64,000 nucleotides of DNA from DASUPK01 sp963743575. Its GTDB lineage: Bacteria > Actinomycetota > Thermoleophilia > Solirubrobacterales > 70-9. Each line of letters begins with the position of its first letter. The stretch's first letter is position 1. Both the position numbers and the translations under genes were made by a program. The notes below the pieces were generated by a model. The model was not told where the DNA came from and ran no database searches. It worked only from the letters and a program-made list of their open reading frames with translations. The stretch spans positions 1,054,001 through 1,118,000 of the forward strand of contig CAVUQC010000007.1 of assembly GCA_963743575.1 (NCBI GenBank). Reading direction: 5' to 3'. Positions 1-8,377 of the stretch are shown one piece after another.

Positions 1-416
1 GAGCGCTCATCGGACGGCTCGCCGAAGCGCAGCGAGTCAAGCACCGCGATGGGCCTCGCCCCGATCGCAAAGACGTCCCGGAGGATCCCGCCGACGCCGG
101 TGGCGGCCCCCTGAAACGGCTCCACAGCGCTCGGATGGTTGTGCGACTCGACCTTGAACGCGATCGCGTGTCCGTTGCCGATGTCGACCGCCCCGGCGTT
201 CTCCCCGGGGCCCATCACCACCCTCTCGCCCTCGGTCGGCAGCCGGCCCAGCAGCTTGCGGGAGTGCTTGTAGGCACAGTGCTCGGACCAGAGCAGAGAG
301 AACATGGCCAGCTCGACACCGTTCGGATCCCTTCCGAGCAGCTCTGTGATCCGCTCGTACTCGAAGTCGGTGAGCCCCAGCTCGCGGTGCGGGCTCTCGG
401 AGACGCCCGCGCTCAC
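1..416 (-). CDS. purL: PurL, phosphoribosylformylglycinamidine synthase large subunit (N-terminal part, runs off window)
   Basis: This is the N-terminal ~138 residues of the small-type FGAM synthase catalytic subunit, which converts FGAR to FGAM in purine synthesis with ammonia from PurQ. The translation shows the family's opening: LLWSEHCAYKHSRKLL, then VVMGPGENAGAVDIGNG, KVESHNHPSAVEPFQGAATG and GGILRDVFAIGARP. The start is a GTG at 416-414 whose last two bases belong to the purQ stop (GTGA overlap), so translation is coupled. It is the last visible gene of the leftward pur operon. The C-terminal half lies outside the window. Confidence 0.95.
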   Translation of the reverse strand, partial: MSAGVSESPHRELGLTDFEYERITELLGRDPNGVELAMFSLLWSEHCAYKHSRKLLGRLPTEGERVVMGPGENAGAVDIGNGHAIAFKVESHNHPSAVEPFQGAATGVGGILRDVFAIGARPIAVLDSLRFGEPSDER

Positions 417-1084
417 GCCGCGGTGGTCTGGGGGGCAGAGGACAGCGCGCGGAACAGTGCGAGCCCATCGTCGGAGCCGGTGAGGGGGTCCACCGCATGC
501 TCGGGGTGCGGCATCAGGCCGAGGACGTTCCCGCGCTCGTTGACGACTCCGGCGATGTCGCGAACGCTCCCGTTCGGGTTCTCGCCGGGCGCGTAGCGAA
601 AGGCGATCCGTCCATCGCTCTCGAGCCGGTCGAGATCCTCGTCGGGAGCGAAGTATCGGCCGCTCATGTGCTTGACCGGGATGGAGAGGTGGCCGCCGCC
701 CTCGATCGCGGCGCCGAACGCTCCTTCGAAGTCCTCGGCGATCAGCCCGACCTGCCGGCAGATGAAGCGCAGCCCCTCGTTGGGCAGCAGCGCCCCGGGC
801 AGCAGCCCGGCCTCGCAGAGCACCTGGAATCCGTTGCAGATGCCGAGCACCGGTCCGCCCTCGGCCGCGAAGCGTGCGACGGCCTCCATCGCCGGGGAGA
901 AGCGCGCGATCGCGCCGGCCCTCAGATAGTCGCCGTAGGAGAACCCTCCTGGGACGACGATGCCGTCAAGTCCCGCGAGGTCCGTTTCCTCGTGCCAGAC
1001 GAGCCTTCCGTCCCCGACGCGCTGCACGGCGGCCACGGCATCGCGCTCGTCGCATGACCCCGGGAACTGGATGACGCCGATCAC
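413..1084 (-). CDS. purQ: PurQ, FGAM synthase glutaminase subunit
   Basis: This class I glutamine amidotransferase (223 aa) releases ammonia for PurL in the PurLQS complex. Visible are PGGFSYGDYLRAG near residues 45-57, the nucleophile Cys83 in GICNGFQ, and the catalytic His193/Glu195 in MPHPEHA. The length is typical of a stand-alone PurQ. The start is GTG (1084-1082), overlapping the purS TGA by GTGA, and its own TGA overlaps the purL GTG. This chain of four-base overlaps indicates one polycistronic transcript with coupled translation. Confidence 0.97.
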   Translation of the reverse strand: MIGVIQFPGSCDERDAVAAVQRVGDGRLVWHEETDLAGLDGIVVPGGFSYGDYLRAGAIARFSPAMEAVARFAAEGGPVLGICNGFQVLCEAGLLPGALLPNEGLRFICRQVGLIAEDFEGAFGAAIEGGGHLSIPVKHMSGRYFAPDEDLDRLESDGRIAFRYAPGENPNGSVRDIAGVVNERGNVLGLMPHPEHAVDPLTGSDDGLALFRALSSAPQTTAA

Positions 1085-1305
1085 CGCTCGAGCTCCACCT
1101 CGAAGTCCTCGATCAGCGGGTTGGCGAGCAGCTTCTCGCAGAGGTCGTCGAGCTTCGACGGGTCGTCGGTCTCCAGCTCGACCAGCCGCCCAACCCGGAC
1201 GTCGTGAACGCCCTCGAAGCCGAGGGCCGGCAGCGCCCGCTCGACCGCCTTTCCCTGCGGGTCGAGAATGCCCTGCTTGGGCCGGATCAGAACCTTGGCC
1301 TTCAC
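1081..1305 (-). CDS. purS: PurS, FGAM synthase accessory subunit
   Basis: PurS is a small dimeric subunit that bridges PurL and PurQ and helps channel ammonia. The 74-aa protein begins VKAKVLIRPKQGILDPQGKA and ends LLANPLIEDFEVELER, both characteristic of PurS. The frame remains open upstream to a TTG at 1335, adding ten basic residues. I prefer the GTG at 1305-1303 because family members begin at this beta strand. It sits between purC and purQ, overlapping purQ by four bases. Confidence 0.93.
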   Translation of the reverse strand: MKAKVLIRPKQGILDPQGKAVERALPALGFEGVHDVRVGRLVELETDDPSKLDDLCEKLLANPLIEDFEVELER

Positions 1306-1347
1306 TCGGCCAGCGTACCTGCGTGCCCGGCTCAATCGCCCGGCGCG

Positions 1348-2202
1348 TTAGTCCAGTTTGCGGCCGGTGATCTTCTCGTAGGCCTCGACGTACTTGGCCC
1401 TGGTGTTCTGGACGACCTCGTCGGGCAGCTCGGGCCCCGGGTCGGTGTGATCCCAGCCGACCGAGTTCGAGTAGTCGCGCACGTACTGCTTGTCGAACGA
1501 GGGCTGGGTGCCCCCGGGCTCATAGGTGTCCGCGGGCCAGAACCGCGAGGAGTCCGGGGTGAGCACCTCGTCGGCGAGGACCACGTCCGCACCGGCGGAG
1601 CGGCCGAACTCGAACTTGGTATCGGCAAGGATGATCCCGTGCTCAGCGGCATGGTCCGCGCCGCGCTGGTAGATCTCGATCGAGACGCGGCGGAGCTCCT
1701 CCATCAGCGGCCGGTCGCCGATCAGCTCGGCGGCGCGGTCGAAGTCGATGTTCTCGTCGTGCTCGCCGAGCTCGGCCTTGGTGGCGGGCGTGAAGATCGG
1801 CTCCGGCAGCTTGCTCGACTCCACCAGGCCCTCAGGCAGCTCGATCCCGCAGACGGCGCCGGACTCGCGGTACTCCTTCCATCCGGATCCGGAGAGGTAG
1901 CCGCGCACCACGCACTCGACCGGGAACATGTCGAGCTTGCGGACCCGCATGCCCCGCCCGGCCGCCTCCGGTGGGACGTCCTCGGAGATGAAGTGGTTGG
2001 GAACGATGTCCTCGGTCAGCTCGAACCAGAAGAGCGACATCTGGGTGAGGACCTTGCCCTTGTCCGGGATCTCGGTGGGCAGGATCACGTCGTAGACCGA
2101 GATCCGGTCGGAGGCGACCATGATCAGGTCCTCGCCGTCCTCGTAGATCTCGCGAACCTTGCCCGAGCCGTGCAGCTTCAGGTCTGCCAAAGAGTTCGTC
2201 AT
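1348..2202 (-). CDS. purC: PurC, SAICAR synthase
   Basis: It ligates aspartate to CAIR with ATP, giving SAICAR (purine step 8). The 284-aa protein has the N-terminal GSGKVREIY and ASDRISVYDVI, the signature LPEPIFTPATKAELGEHDEN and the ILADTKFEFG motif. The ATG at 2202 is chosen over an upstream in-frame start at 2247 because a good GGAGG-type ribosome site lies just before it and because it overlaps the upstream gene's stop as ATGA. It lies in the pur operon between a thioredoxin-fold gene and purS. Confidence 0.96.
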   Translation of the reverse strand: MTNSLADLKLHGSGKVREIYEDGEDLIMVASDRISVYDVILPTEIPDKGKVLTQMSLFWFELTEDIVPNHFISEDVPPEAAGRGMRVRKLDMFPVECVVRGYLSGSGWKEYRESGAVCGIELPEGLVESSKLPEPIFTPATKAELGEHDENIDFDRAAELIGDRPLMEELRRVSIEIYQRGADHAAEHGIILADTKFEFGRSAGADVVLADEVLTPDSSRFWPADTYEPGGTQPSFDKQYVRDYSNSVGWDHTDPGPELPDEVVQNTRAKYVEAYEKITGRKLD

Positions 2203-2504
2203 CCGCCTCCCACCTCCGCTTGAGCCTTCGGGTGGGTCCTGGCCCACTCGACGATCTTCCCCGATCCGACGACGGCCTCGCCCTCGTCGAGAACCAGGAC
2301 CGGCACGTTGATCTGCCCGGTGAGCTCCTTCACCTCATCTCGGCCGGCGCGGCGGTCGCCCCACGTCCAGGGCATCAGCCGGTAGCCCGGCATCGCCTTG
2401 ACCTCATACTCGTATCCGGCGTCGTCGAGCGCGTTCGCCGCCCGGCCGCACGCGTGCCCGATGGAGGCGTGCTTGCCCTTCTGGCCGCAGGTGAAGAGGA
2501 TCAC
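2199..2504 (-). CDS. Glutaredoxin / GST N-terminal-like thioredoxin-fold protein inside the pur operon
   Basis: This 101-aa protein has a thioredoxin-like fold signature: MILFTCGQKG at the N terminus, a second Cys at residue 19 (GHACGRA), and a cis-proline segment INVPVLVLDEGEAVVGSGKI near residues 65-84, as in glutathione S-transferase N-terminal domains. There is no classical CPYC pair. It starts at a GTG overlapping the purB TGA and ends overlapping the purC ATG, so it is coupled on both sides to purine enzymes. A redox role linked to purine synthesis is possible but only inferred from position. Confidence 0.7.
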   Translation of the reverse strand: MILFTCGQKGKHASIGHACGRAANALDDAGYEYEVKAMPGYRLMPWTWGDRRAGRDEVKELTGQINVPVLVLDEGEAVVGSGKIVEWARTHPKAQAEVGGG

Positions 2505-3784
2505 GGCTCAAGCCTATCCAGGCGAGCCATCACTTCCGGCACATGCTTCAGATACGCGTCGTAATTGAACACCTCGTCCAGATCCAGCTGCGGCGCGGCC
2601 TTCCCGATCAGCTCGCGGAAGTCGATCTCCTCGTCCCAGGCCCGCTGGGCGTTCTCCTGGACCAGCCGGTAGGCGTCGTCGCGCGTCATCCCGGACTCGA
2701 CCAGGGCGGTCAGCGCCCGCTGGCTGAAGAGGGCGCCGTGGGTGAGGTCGATGTTCTTCCGCATCCGGTCGGTGTGGACCGTCATTGCCTCGGCGATCCG
2801 GGTGGCGACGTGCTGCATATAGTCGATCGCGATGGTGGCGTCGGGGAGGACGACGCGCTCGGCGCCGGAGTGCGAGATGTCCCGCTCGTGCCAGAGCGCG
2901 ATGTTCTCCATGCCCACCTGGGAGTAGCCGCGCAGCACTCGCGCCAGTCCGCAGAGCCGCTCGGCGAGGATCGGGTTTCGCTTGTGAGGCATCGCCGAGG
3001 ACCCCTTCTGGCCGGAGCCGAAGGGCTCCTCGACCTCTCGCACCTCAGTGCGCTGCAGGTTGCGGATCTCGGTCGCGAAGCGCTCGAGCCCGGCGCCGGC
3101 GATCGCGATCCGGGCGAGCACCACCGCATGGCGATCGCGCGGGACCACCTGCGTGGAAACGTCCTCGGCCCGCAGCCCGAGAGAGTCCATCACCCTCGCC
3201 TCGACGGTCGGGGGAACGGAGGCGTAGGTGCCGACCGCGCCCGAGAGCGCCCCGATGGCGGCCTGCTCGAAGGCATCGGTGAGCCGCTGCAGGTTCCGGT
3301 CGGCCTCGAACGCGAAGCTCGCCAGCCGGAGACCGAAGGTGGACGGCTCCGCGTGGACGCCGTGGGTGCGGCCTACGCAGAGCGTCTCGGCGAACTCCTT
3401 GGCCCGAATCACGAGCGCGTCGCGATAGGCGCGGGCGCCTCGGACGACGATCTCCCCTGCATCCGAGAGCTGGAGAGCCAGGGCGGTGTCGAGCACGTCC
3501 GATGAGGTCAGGCCGTAGTGGATCCAGCGCCCCTCCTCCCCGACCGAGCTCGAGACCACGTCGACGAAGGCGGCGACGTCGTGACCCGTCGTGCGCTCGC
3601 GCTCCTCGACGGCCTCGACGGTGAACGAGGCTCGGTCGCGGGCGGACTTGGCGGCTTCCTCCGGCACCGCCCCCTCGGCGGCCCACGCCTCGGTCGCCGC
3701 GAGCTCGACCCTGAGCCAGGTCTCCATCCGGCGCTGCTGGGTCCAGACCGCGCCCATCTCCTCGCGTGTGTAGCGGGGGATCAC
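2501..3784 (-). CDS. purB: PurB, adenylosuccinate lyase
   Basis: It cleaves SAICAR to AICAR and adenylosuccinate to AMP, releasing fumarate. The 427-aa protein carries the fumarase/aspartase-superfamily signature GSSAMPHKRNP at residues 261-271, HYGLTSSD at 89-96 and RTHGVHAEP at 139-147, the latter holding a catalytic His. It begins IPRYTREEMGAVWT at a GTG (3784), the usual family N terminus. I see no strong ribosome site. It lies 16 nt after purE and overlaps the downstream glutaredoxin-like gene by GTGA. Confidence 0.97.
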   Translation of the reverse strand: MIPRYTREEMGAVWTQQRRMETWLRVELAATEAWAAEGAVPEEAAKSARDRASFTVEAVEERERTTGHDVAAFVDVVSSSVGEEGRWIHYGLTSSDVLDTALALQLSDAGEIVVRGARAYRDALVIRAKEFAETLCVGRTHGVHAEPSTFGLRLASFAFEADRNLQRLTDAFEQAAIGALSGAVGTYASVPPTVEARVMDSLGLRAEDVSTQVVPRDRHAVVLARIAIAGAGLERFATEIRNLQRTEVREVEEPFGSGQKGSSAMPHKRNPILAERLCGLARVLRGYSQVGMENIALWHERDISHSGAERVVLPDATIAIDYMQHVATRIAEAMTVHTDRMRKNIDLTHGALFSQRALTALVESGMTRDDAYRLVQENAQRAWDEEIDFRELIGKAAPQLDLDEVFNYDAYLKHVPEVMARLDRLEP

Positions 3785-3800
3785 GTACTGATTCTGACGA

Positions 3801-4280
3801 CTAGGTGTTGATCATCCGGACGGCGAGCAGTCCCGCGTTCTTCGCCCCGTCGATCGCCACGCAGGCGACCGGCACGCCGGGCGGCATCTGCACCGCCGAG
3901 AGCAGGGCGTCCAGGCCCCCCAGGTTCTTGCCGGAGATCGGCACCCCGATCACGGGCAGGTCGGTCTTCGAGGCGGCGAAGCCGGGCAGGGCCGCCGACA
4001 TTCCCGCCCCCGCGATGATCACCTTGAGGCCGCGCATCCGGGCGTTCGTGCAGTACTCGCTGGTCTCCTCAGGCTGACGGTGCGCGCTCAGGACCCTGAC
4101 CTCATACCGAATGCCGTGGTTCTGGAGAGCCTCTCCGGCGGGCTGCATCTTGGGCTTGTCGTTCTTCGAGCCCATGATGATCCCGACCAGGGGCGCGTCG
4201 ACCTCGATCTCCTCGAATGCCTCCTCGACCTCGGGCATCGTCTCGGCGGCCAGCTCACCCTCAGTCATCGACTCCTCCAT
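3801..4280 (-). CDS. purE: PurE, N5-CAIR mutase
   Basis: PurE moves the carboxylate of N5-CAIR to C4 of the ring, giving CAIR. The core runs from PLVGIIMGSKNDKPKM (about 30-45) through VLSAHRQPEET, with the catalytic His at 67, to the flavodoxin-like IIAGAGMSAALPGFAA and IGVPI segments. The usual GSxSD reads GSKND. An acidic N-terminal extension of about 28 residues precedes the core, so the true start could be downstream. No purK partner is in the window. Confidence 0.93.
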   Translation of the reverse strand: MEESMTEGELAAETMPEVEEAFEEIEVDAPLVGIIMGSKNDKPKMQPAGEALQNHGIRYEVRVLSAHRQPEETSEYCTNARMRGLKVIIAGAGMSAALPGFAASKTDLPVIGVPISGKNLGGLDALLSAVQMPPGVPVACVAIDGAKNAGLLAVRMINT

Positions 4281-4303
4281 TCGTGGTCATCGGTCGGTCG
4301 TCT

Positions 4304-5581
4304 CTACGCCGCCGCGCGGTCAACCGCCCTGGCGGCGATGTCCGTGCGCAGCTGCCTTCCCTCGAACTCGATCAGCTCGGCCGCATCGTAAGCGCGTCGC
4401 CGGGCCTCTGCGGCCGTCGCCCCGAGGCCCGTGACGTTCAGAACCCGGCCGCCGGCGGTGACGATCTCTCCGCTCCTGGCGGCGGTGCCCGCGTGGTAGA
4501 TCTCGACACCCTCCACGGCGGCCGCCCGATCGAGGCCGGCGATCACGTCTCCCTTCGACGAGGAAGCCGGATAGCCGGCCGAGGCGAGCACCACGGTCAC
4601 GGCCCAGTCATCGCCGAACTCCGCCTCGACGCCCGCCAGGCCGCCCGGCTCGCGAGAGGCGAGAAAGAGCTCGAGCGGGTCGCTGCGCAGGCGGGGCAGC
4701 ACGGCCTGGGTCTCGGGATCGCCGAACCGGCAGTTGAACTCGAGGACCTTCGGGCCGTCCCCGGTCAGCATCAGCCCGGCATAGAGGACGCCGTGAAAGG
4801 GGGTGCCGCGCCGGCGCATCGCATCGACAACGGGTCGGTGCACCAGGTCGGCGATGCGCTCCGTCTCCCCCGGGTCGAAGCCCGGAACCGGCGAGTAGCT
4901 CCCCATGCCCCCGGTGTTGGGGCCCTCATCACCGTCGTGAATCCGCTTGTAATCCTGGGCGGGGGCGAGCGGGAGGACGTTCTCGCCGTCGCAGAGAGCG
5001 AGCAGGGACAGCTCCTCGCCCTCCAGGAACTCCTCCATCACCACCTCGGTCTCGCCGAAGCGGCGCTCCTCGAAGAACACGCCGATCGCGTCGCGCGCCT
5101 CGCTCTCCGTCGTGCAGATGATCACCCCCTTGCCCGCGGCCAGGCCATCGGCCTTGAGGACGAGTGGATAGGAGGCATCGGCGATCCGCTCGAGCGCTTC
5201 CTTGTGGCCGCGAAGCACCGCGTGGGATGCGGTTGGCACCCCGGCCTCCTCCATCAGCTCCTTCGCGTGGAGCTTCGACCCCTCCAGGCGGGCGGCCTCG
5301 CCGCTCGGCCCGAAGGCGGGAATCCCCTCTGCCTCGAGGGAGTCGACGAGACCTGCGACCAGCGGGGCCTCCGGGCCGACGACGACCAGGCCGACCTCCT
5401 CGTCTCGGGCGGCGGCGAGCAGCGCGTCGAGGTCCTCCGCCCCGATCTCCAAGCAGCGCGCCTCGGCGGCCATCCCAGCGTTGCCGGGTGCGCAGAGCAA
5501 CTCGGGATTCTGCGGAGAGCGCCTAAGGGCGCGCACGAGCGCGTGCTCGCGCCCGCCCCCCCCGACGACGAGAACTCTCAT
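4304..5581 (-). CDS. purD: PurD, phosphoribosylamine-glycine ligase
   Basis: This ATP-grasp enzyme joins glycine to phosphoribosylamine to give GAR (purine step 2). The 425-aa protein shows MRVLVVGGGGREHALVRAL at the N terminus, VLKADGLAAGKGVIIC in the ATP-grasp lid, the GGMGSYSPVP loop and FNCRFGDPETQAVLPRL. The ATG at 5581 is used; a TTG at 5584 would add one residue. A GGAGG lies about 11 nt upstream. It follows the GYD-domain gene by 34 nt and precedes purE by 23 nt in the same direction. Confidence 0.97.
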   Translation of the reverse strand: MRVLVVGGGGREHALVRALRRSPQNPELLCAPGNAGMAAEARCLEIGAEDLDALLAAARDEEVGLVVVGPEAPLVAGLVDSLEAEGIPAFGPSGEAARLEGSKLHAKELMEEAGVPTASHAVLRGHKEALERIADASYPLVLKADGLAAGKGVIICTTESEARDAIGVFFEERRFGETEVVMEEFLEGEELSLLALCDGENVLPLAPAQDYKRIHDGDEGPNTGGMGSYSPVPGFDPGETERIADLVHRPVVDAMRRRGTPFHGVLYAGLMLTGDGPKVLEFNCRFGDPETQAVLPRLRSDPLELFLASREPGGLAGVEAEFGDDWAVTVVLASAGYPASSSKGDVIAGLDRAAAVEGVEIYHAGTAARSGEIVTAGGRVLNVTGLGATAAEARRRAYDAAELIEFEGRQLRTDIAARAVDRAAA

Positions 5582-5615
5582 CAAAGACGCTTCCTCCGAG
5601 CCGGCATGGTGGAGA

Positions 5616-5897
5616 TCAGAGGGACTTTGCGAAATCCTCGATCGGAATCGCGGAGAGCGTCTGGCTGCTCATCGTGCCGCGCGAGCCGAGCTCGACCGAG
5701 ACCTTGGCCATGGTCTTCTCGTCGGGCGCCTCGACGATGGTGATGAAGTCGTATTGACCCAGCGTCGCCCACTGCTCCTTCACCTTGACTCCGAGCTGTT
5801 CAACTTCCTTGTTGACCTCCTGGACACGGCTCGGGTTGTTCTTGAGCGTCTGCACGCCCTCGGAGGTCAGATTGGTCAGCATTACGAATGTCGGCAT
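5616..5897 (-). CDS. GYD-domain protein
   Basis: This 93-aa ferredoxin-like-fold protein of the GYD family has MPTFVMLTNLTSEGVQTLKN at the N terminus and LGQYDFITIVEAPDEKTMAK in the middle, the D-F-x-x-x-E-A-P-D hallmark. The biochemical role of the family is not established. The ATG at 5897 is preceded by GAGAGG at good spacing. The frame stays open far upstream, but that stretch runs opposite to a clear methyltransferase gene and is not coding. It lies just upstream of purD and may head the pur transcript. Confidence 0.88.
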   Translation of the reverse strand: MPTFVMLTNLTSEGVQTLKNNPSRVQEVNKEVEQLGVKVKEQWATLGQYDFITIVEAPDEKTMAKVSVELGSRGTMSSQTLSAIPIEDFAKSL

Positions 5898-6029
5898 CGT
5901 TGTTCCTCTCCTGGTGACTTGCCCCGTTGACCCCCTTTCTTTCACTTTCCGCCGCAGCGTGCAATCCCGAGCCTCGGCCGGGCCTTCCGCGCGCCGCCGC
6001 GCGTCCGGCCCAGTGGGGATGATCTCCGC

Positions 6030-6677
6030 GTGAGTGAGCATCCGATCTTCGCTCGCTTCTACGACCGGATGACCGCCGCGGCCGAGCGGGCGGGGCTGCG
6101 AGAGATGCGCCACGAGCTGCTGGCCTCGGCCACCGGCCGGGTCCTCGAACTCGGGGCGGGAACGGGTCGCAACCTCGAGCACTACGGCCCTGCCGTCACC
6201 GAACTGGTCCTGACCGAGCCCGACCCCCACATGGCCCGCCGCCTGCGCGAGCGGCTGGCCCAGGAGCCGGGTGCGCCCGGCCACCCGAAGGTCGTCGAGG
6301 CCTCGGCCGAGGACCTGCCGTTCGACGACGACAGCTTCGACACGGTCGTCGCGACGCTCGTCCTCTGCACCGTCCCCAACCCGGAGCGTGCTCTCGCCGA
6401 GGCCCGCCGCGTCCTGGTCGAAGGGGGAAAGCTCCTCTTCCTCGAGCATGTCCGCAGCAGCCATCCCGGGGCCGCCCGTTGGCAGGACCGGCTCGAGCGC
6501 CCCTGGGGATTCTTCGCGGCGGGGTGTCATCCCAACCGCCCAACCGGCCAGCTGATCGCCGACGCCGGCTTCTGGATCGACAGCCTCGAGCCGGGAAAGC
6601 TGCCGAAGGCGCCGCGGATCGTCCGGCCGGTGATCCGGGGGATCGCGCAGCGGCCGACGGCCGCCGGGCAGGACTAG
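6030..6677 (+). CDS. Class I SAM-dependent methyltransferase (UbiE/PmtA-like)
   Basis: The 215-aa protein has a Rossmann SAM-binding motif I, VLELGAGTGRNLEHY, near residues 38-52, an acidic strand-2 end (LTEPDPHMARRL), a motif II region EDLPFDDDSFDTVVATLVLC and GGKLLFLEHVRS. The ending, WGFFAAGCHPNRPTGQLIADAGF, resembles small methyltransferases acting on lipids or quinones, but the substrate cannot be read from sequence. The start is GTG. Its TAG overlaps the stop codon of the convergent enoyl-CoA hydratase gene. Confidence 0.85.
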   Translation: MSEHPIFARFYDRMTAAAERAGLREMRHELLASATGRVLELGAGTGRNLEHYGPAVTELVLTEPDPHMARRLRERLAQEPGAPGHPKVVEASAEDLPFDDDSFDTVVATLVLCTVPNPERALAEARRVLVEGGKLLFLEHVRSSHPGAARWQDRLERPWGFFAAGCHPNRPTGQLIADAGFWIDSLEPGKLPKAPRIVRPVIRGIAQRPTAAGQD

Positions 6678-7564
6678 TCGGCCGCCGAACCGTTCTGCCA
6701 GGGGACCAGGCCGTCGGCGCTCGCCCACGGCGAGCGCCCTTCCTCCTCCACCTGCTTTGACATAGCGGCCATCTTCTCCTGGGAGGAGTCGGTCGCCGAG
6801 GCGACCATGAACCACTTGCGCTCGACCCCGAGCCCCTGGGCGAGCGGCATCGAGGCGCCCTCGTAGACCGCGCGCTTCAGCGACCGGATCGCCTCGGGTG
6901 AGCGCCGCGCCAGCCGCTCCCCCATGTTGACGGCTGCCTCCTTGACCTGGTCGGCCGGCACGACGGCGCCGATCAGGCCGTGATCGAGTGCCTCCCGCGG
7001 GCTCAGCGTTCGCCCGTCGAGCATCATCTGGAGGGCCCGCCCGACGCCCACCAGCCTCGGCAGTCGCTGGGTCCCGCCCGCCCCCGGGTTGAAGTCGATC
7101 GTCATCTCCGGGAGCCCGATCGCGATGTCGGTGTCGGCCATCAGGCGAACGTCGCAGGCCAGCGAGATCTCGCAACCACCGCCCGTGGCCGGCCCGTTGA
7201 TCGCCGCGATGAAGACCTTGTCGGAGCGATTCATCTCGAGAAAGAGGTCGTGGATCCGGTAGAGCTCGAAGACCGCCGCCAGCGGAGTGCGCTCGGCAAG
7301 ATCACGAAGGACCGGTACACGGCGAACGCCGCCGGCCACCCGCAGGACGATTGATGTCAGCCACGGCGGGGCCGCGATGCCGGCCCGCCGGACGCTCGCC
7401 AGGATCTCTCCCACGTCGTAGTGCGTGATGTAGAGGTCATCGGGCTTGCCGGTGACCACCACTGCCCCCACGGAGCGGTCACCGCGCAGCGAGTGGACCA
7501 GGTCCTCCAGCTCCCGCACCATCTCCGCCGTCATGAAGTTGTGCGGCGGCTGGTCGGCTTGCAC
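6674..7564 (-). CDS. Enoyl-CoA hydratase/isomerase family (crotonase fold)
   Basis: The 296-aa crotonase-fold protein shows the oxyanion-hole segment INGPATGGGCEISLACDVRL and PEMTIDFNPGAGGTQRLPRLVG, where a catalytic acidic residue normally lies. Expected activity is hydration or isomerisation of acyl-CoA. The start is uncertain: the GTG at 7564 removes the usual first beta strand, yet upstream the frame reads IARTFDTERHGRVLL directly after the neighbour's stop with no ATG, GTG or TTG. An ATC start or a lost start codon are both possible. Confidence 0.88.
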   Translation of the reverse strand: MQADQPPHNFMTAEMVRELEDLVHSLRGDRSVGAVVVTGKPDDLYITHYDVGEILASVRRAGIAAPPWLTSIVLRVAGGVRRVPVLRDLAERTPLAAVFELYRIHDLFLEMNRSDKVFIAAINGPATGGGCEISLACDVRLMADTDIAIGLPEMTIDFNPGAGGTQRLPRLVGVGRALQMMLDGRTLSPREALDHGLIGAVVPADQVKEAAVNMGERLARRSPEAIRSLKRAVYEGASMPLAQGLGVERKWFMVASATDSSQEKMAAMSKQVEEEGRSPWASADGLVPWQNGSAAD

Positions 7565-7618
7565 GAGCAGGACGCGACCGTGCCGCTCGGTGTCGAAGGT
7601 GCGAGCGATGGCCCAACC

Positions 7619-8353
7619 CTACGGGTCGCGGAGCGCCACCTGCGCGTCGCACCGGTAGTGCAGGGTCAGCGGGCCGTCCGCGGCGAGACCCCGAACCTTC
7701 TGGAGGAGTCTCCCCCGCTCCACCGGGTCGAGGGCGGCGATGGCGCTGGTCGATGCGACGCGGTCGGCGAGACCGTCGGCGTCGAGCCGTTGCTGATTCG
7801 GGAAGCTGCGCTCGTCCAGCGGTCCGAACTTCTCGCTGGCGTCGATCGGCTCCCGCCACTTGCCGGAGCGATGGCGTGGGATCTCACCCGTATACGGAGC
7901 GATCAGCTCCTCGACCGCCGCCTGGCCCGGATCATCCATGAGCCGCACGTTCCAGATCAATGCGAGGTGCCCTCTCGGGCGGAGGACGCGATGAATCTCG
8001 GCGAGCGCTTGCTCTCCATCGAACCAGTGGAACGCCTGCGCCACGGTGACCGCGTCCGCTGACGCGTCGGGCAGCGGGATTTGCTCCGCCGTTCCTTCGA
8101 GGGAGCGAATGGGGGATTCGATCAGCGCGCGCATCCTCGCCAGCGGCTCGATCGCGATCACCTCGGCGCCGGCCGCGTGCAGCGCGCTGCTCAGCTTGCC
8201 GGTCCCGGCCGCGAGGTCGACCACCTTCGCGCCGGAGCTGAGCCCCAGTCGCTCGTCAAGCCAGTCGATCGCTCGTGCCGGATACCCAGGGCGGCCGCGG
8301 TCGTACGCCTCGGCACCCTCGTTGAAGCCCTTCGCCGCGATCTGGTGAACCAC
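7619..8353 (-). CDS. Class I SAM-dependent methyltransferase
   Basis: The 244-aa protein has FNEGAEAYDRGRPGYPARAIDWL at its N terminus (family pattern, shown in part), SAM motif I VVDLAAGTGKLSSAL, strand-2 acidic end VIAIEPLARMRAL and ASADAVTVAQAFHWFDGEQAL, as in the methyltransferase-11 group of SAM enzymes. The substrate is unknown. The start is GTG at 8353 with no obvious ribosome site. It is upstream of, and close to, the enoyl-CoA hydratase gene on the same strand, so they may share a transcript. Confidence 0.85.
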   Translation of the reverse strand: MVHQIAAKGFNEGAEAYDRGRPGYPARAIDWLDERLGLSSGAKVVDLAAGTGKLSSALHAAGAEVIAIEPLARMRALIESPIRSLEGTAEQIPLPDASADAVTVAQAFHWFDGEQALAEIHRVLRPRGHLALIWNVRLMDDPGQAAVEELIAPYTGEIPRHRSGKWREPIDASEKFGPLDERSFPNQQRLDADGLADRVASTSAIAALDPVERGRLLQKVRGLAADGPLTLHYRCDAQVALRDP

Positions 8354-8377
8354 GACCGGACATCTTGCCGGTCGGCG

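Noticed and set aside
37..498. Minus-strand 153-aa frame over the purL/purQ junction
   Set aside because: Shadow frame; the +1 frame encodes unmistakable PurL with a GTGA-coupled start.
1204..2223. Long plus-strand open frame across purC
   Set aside because: High-GC antisense shadow of purC; composition is Leu/Arg/Gly-rich without any family pattern. The same applies to long antisense frames over clpB, purD, dnaK and others.
5898..7175. Long minus-strand extension of the GYD reading frame
   Set aside because: It runs opposite a clear methyltransferase and through part of the enoyl-CoA hydratase in another frame; only the last 93 codons look like a protein.
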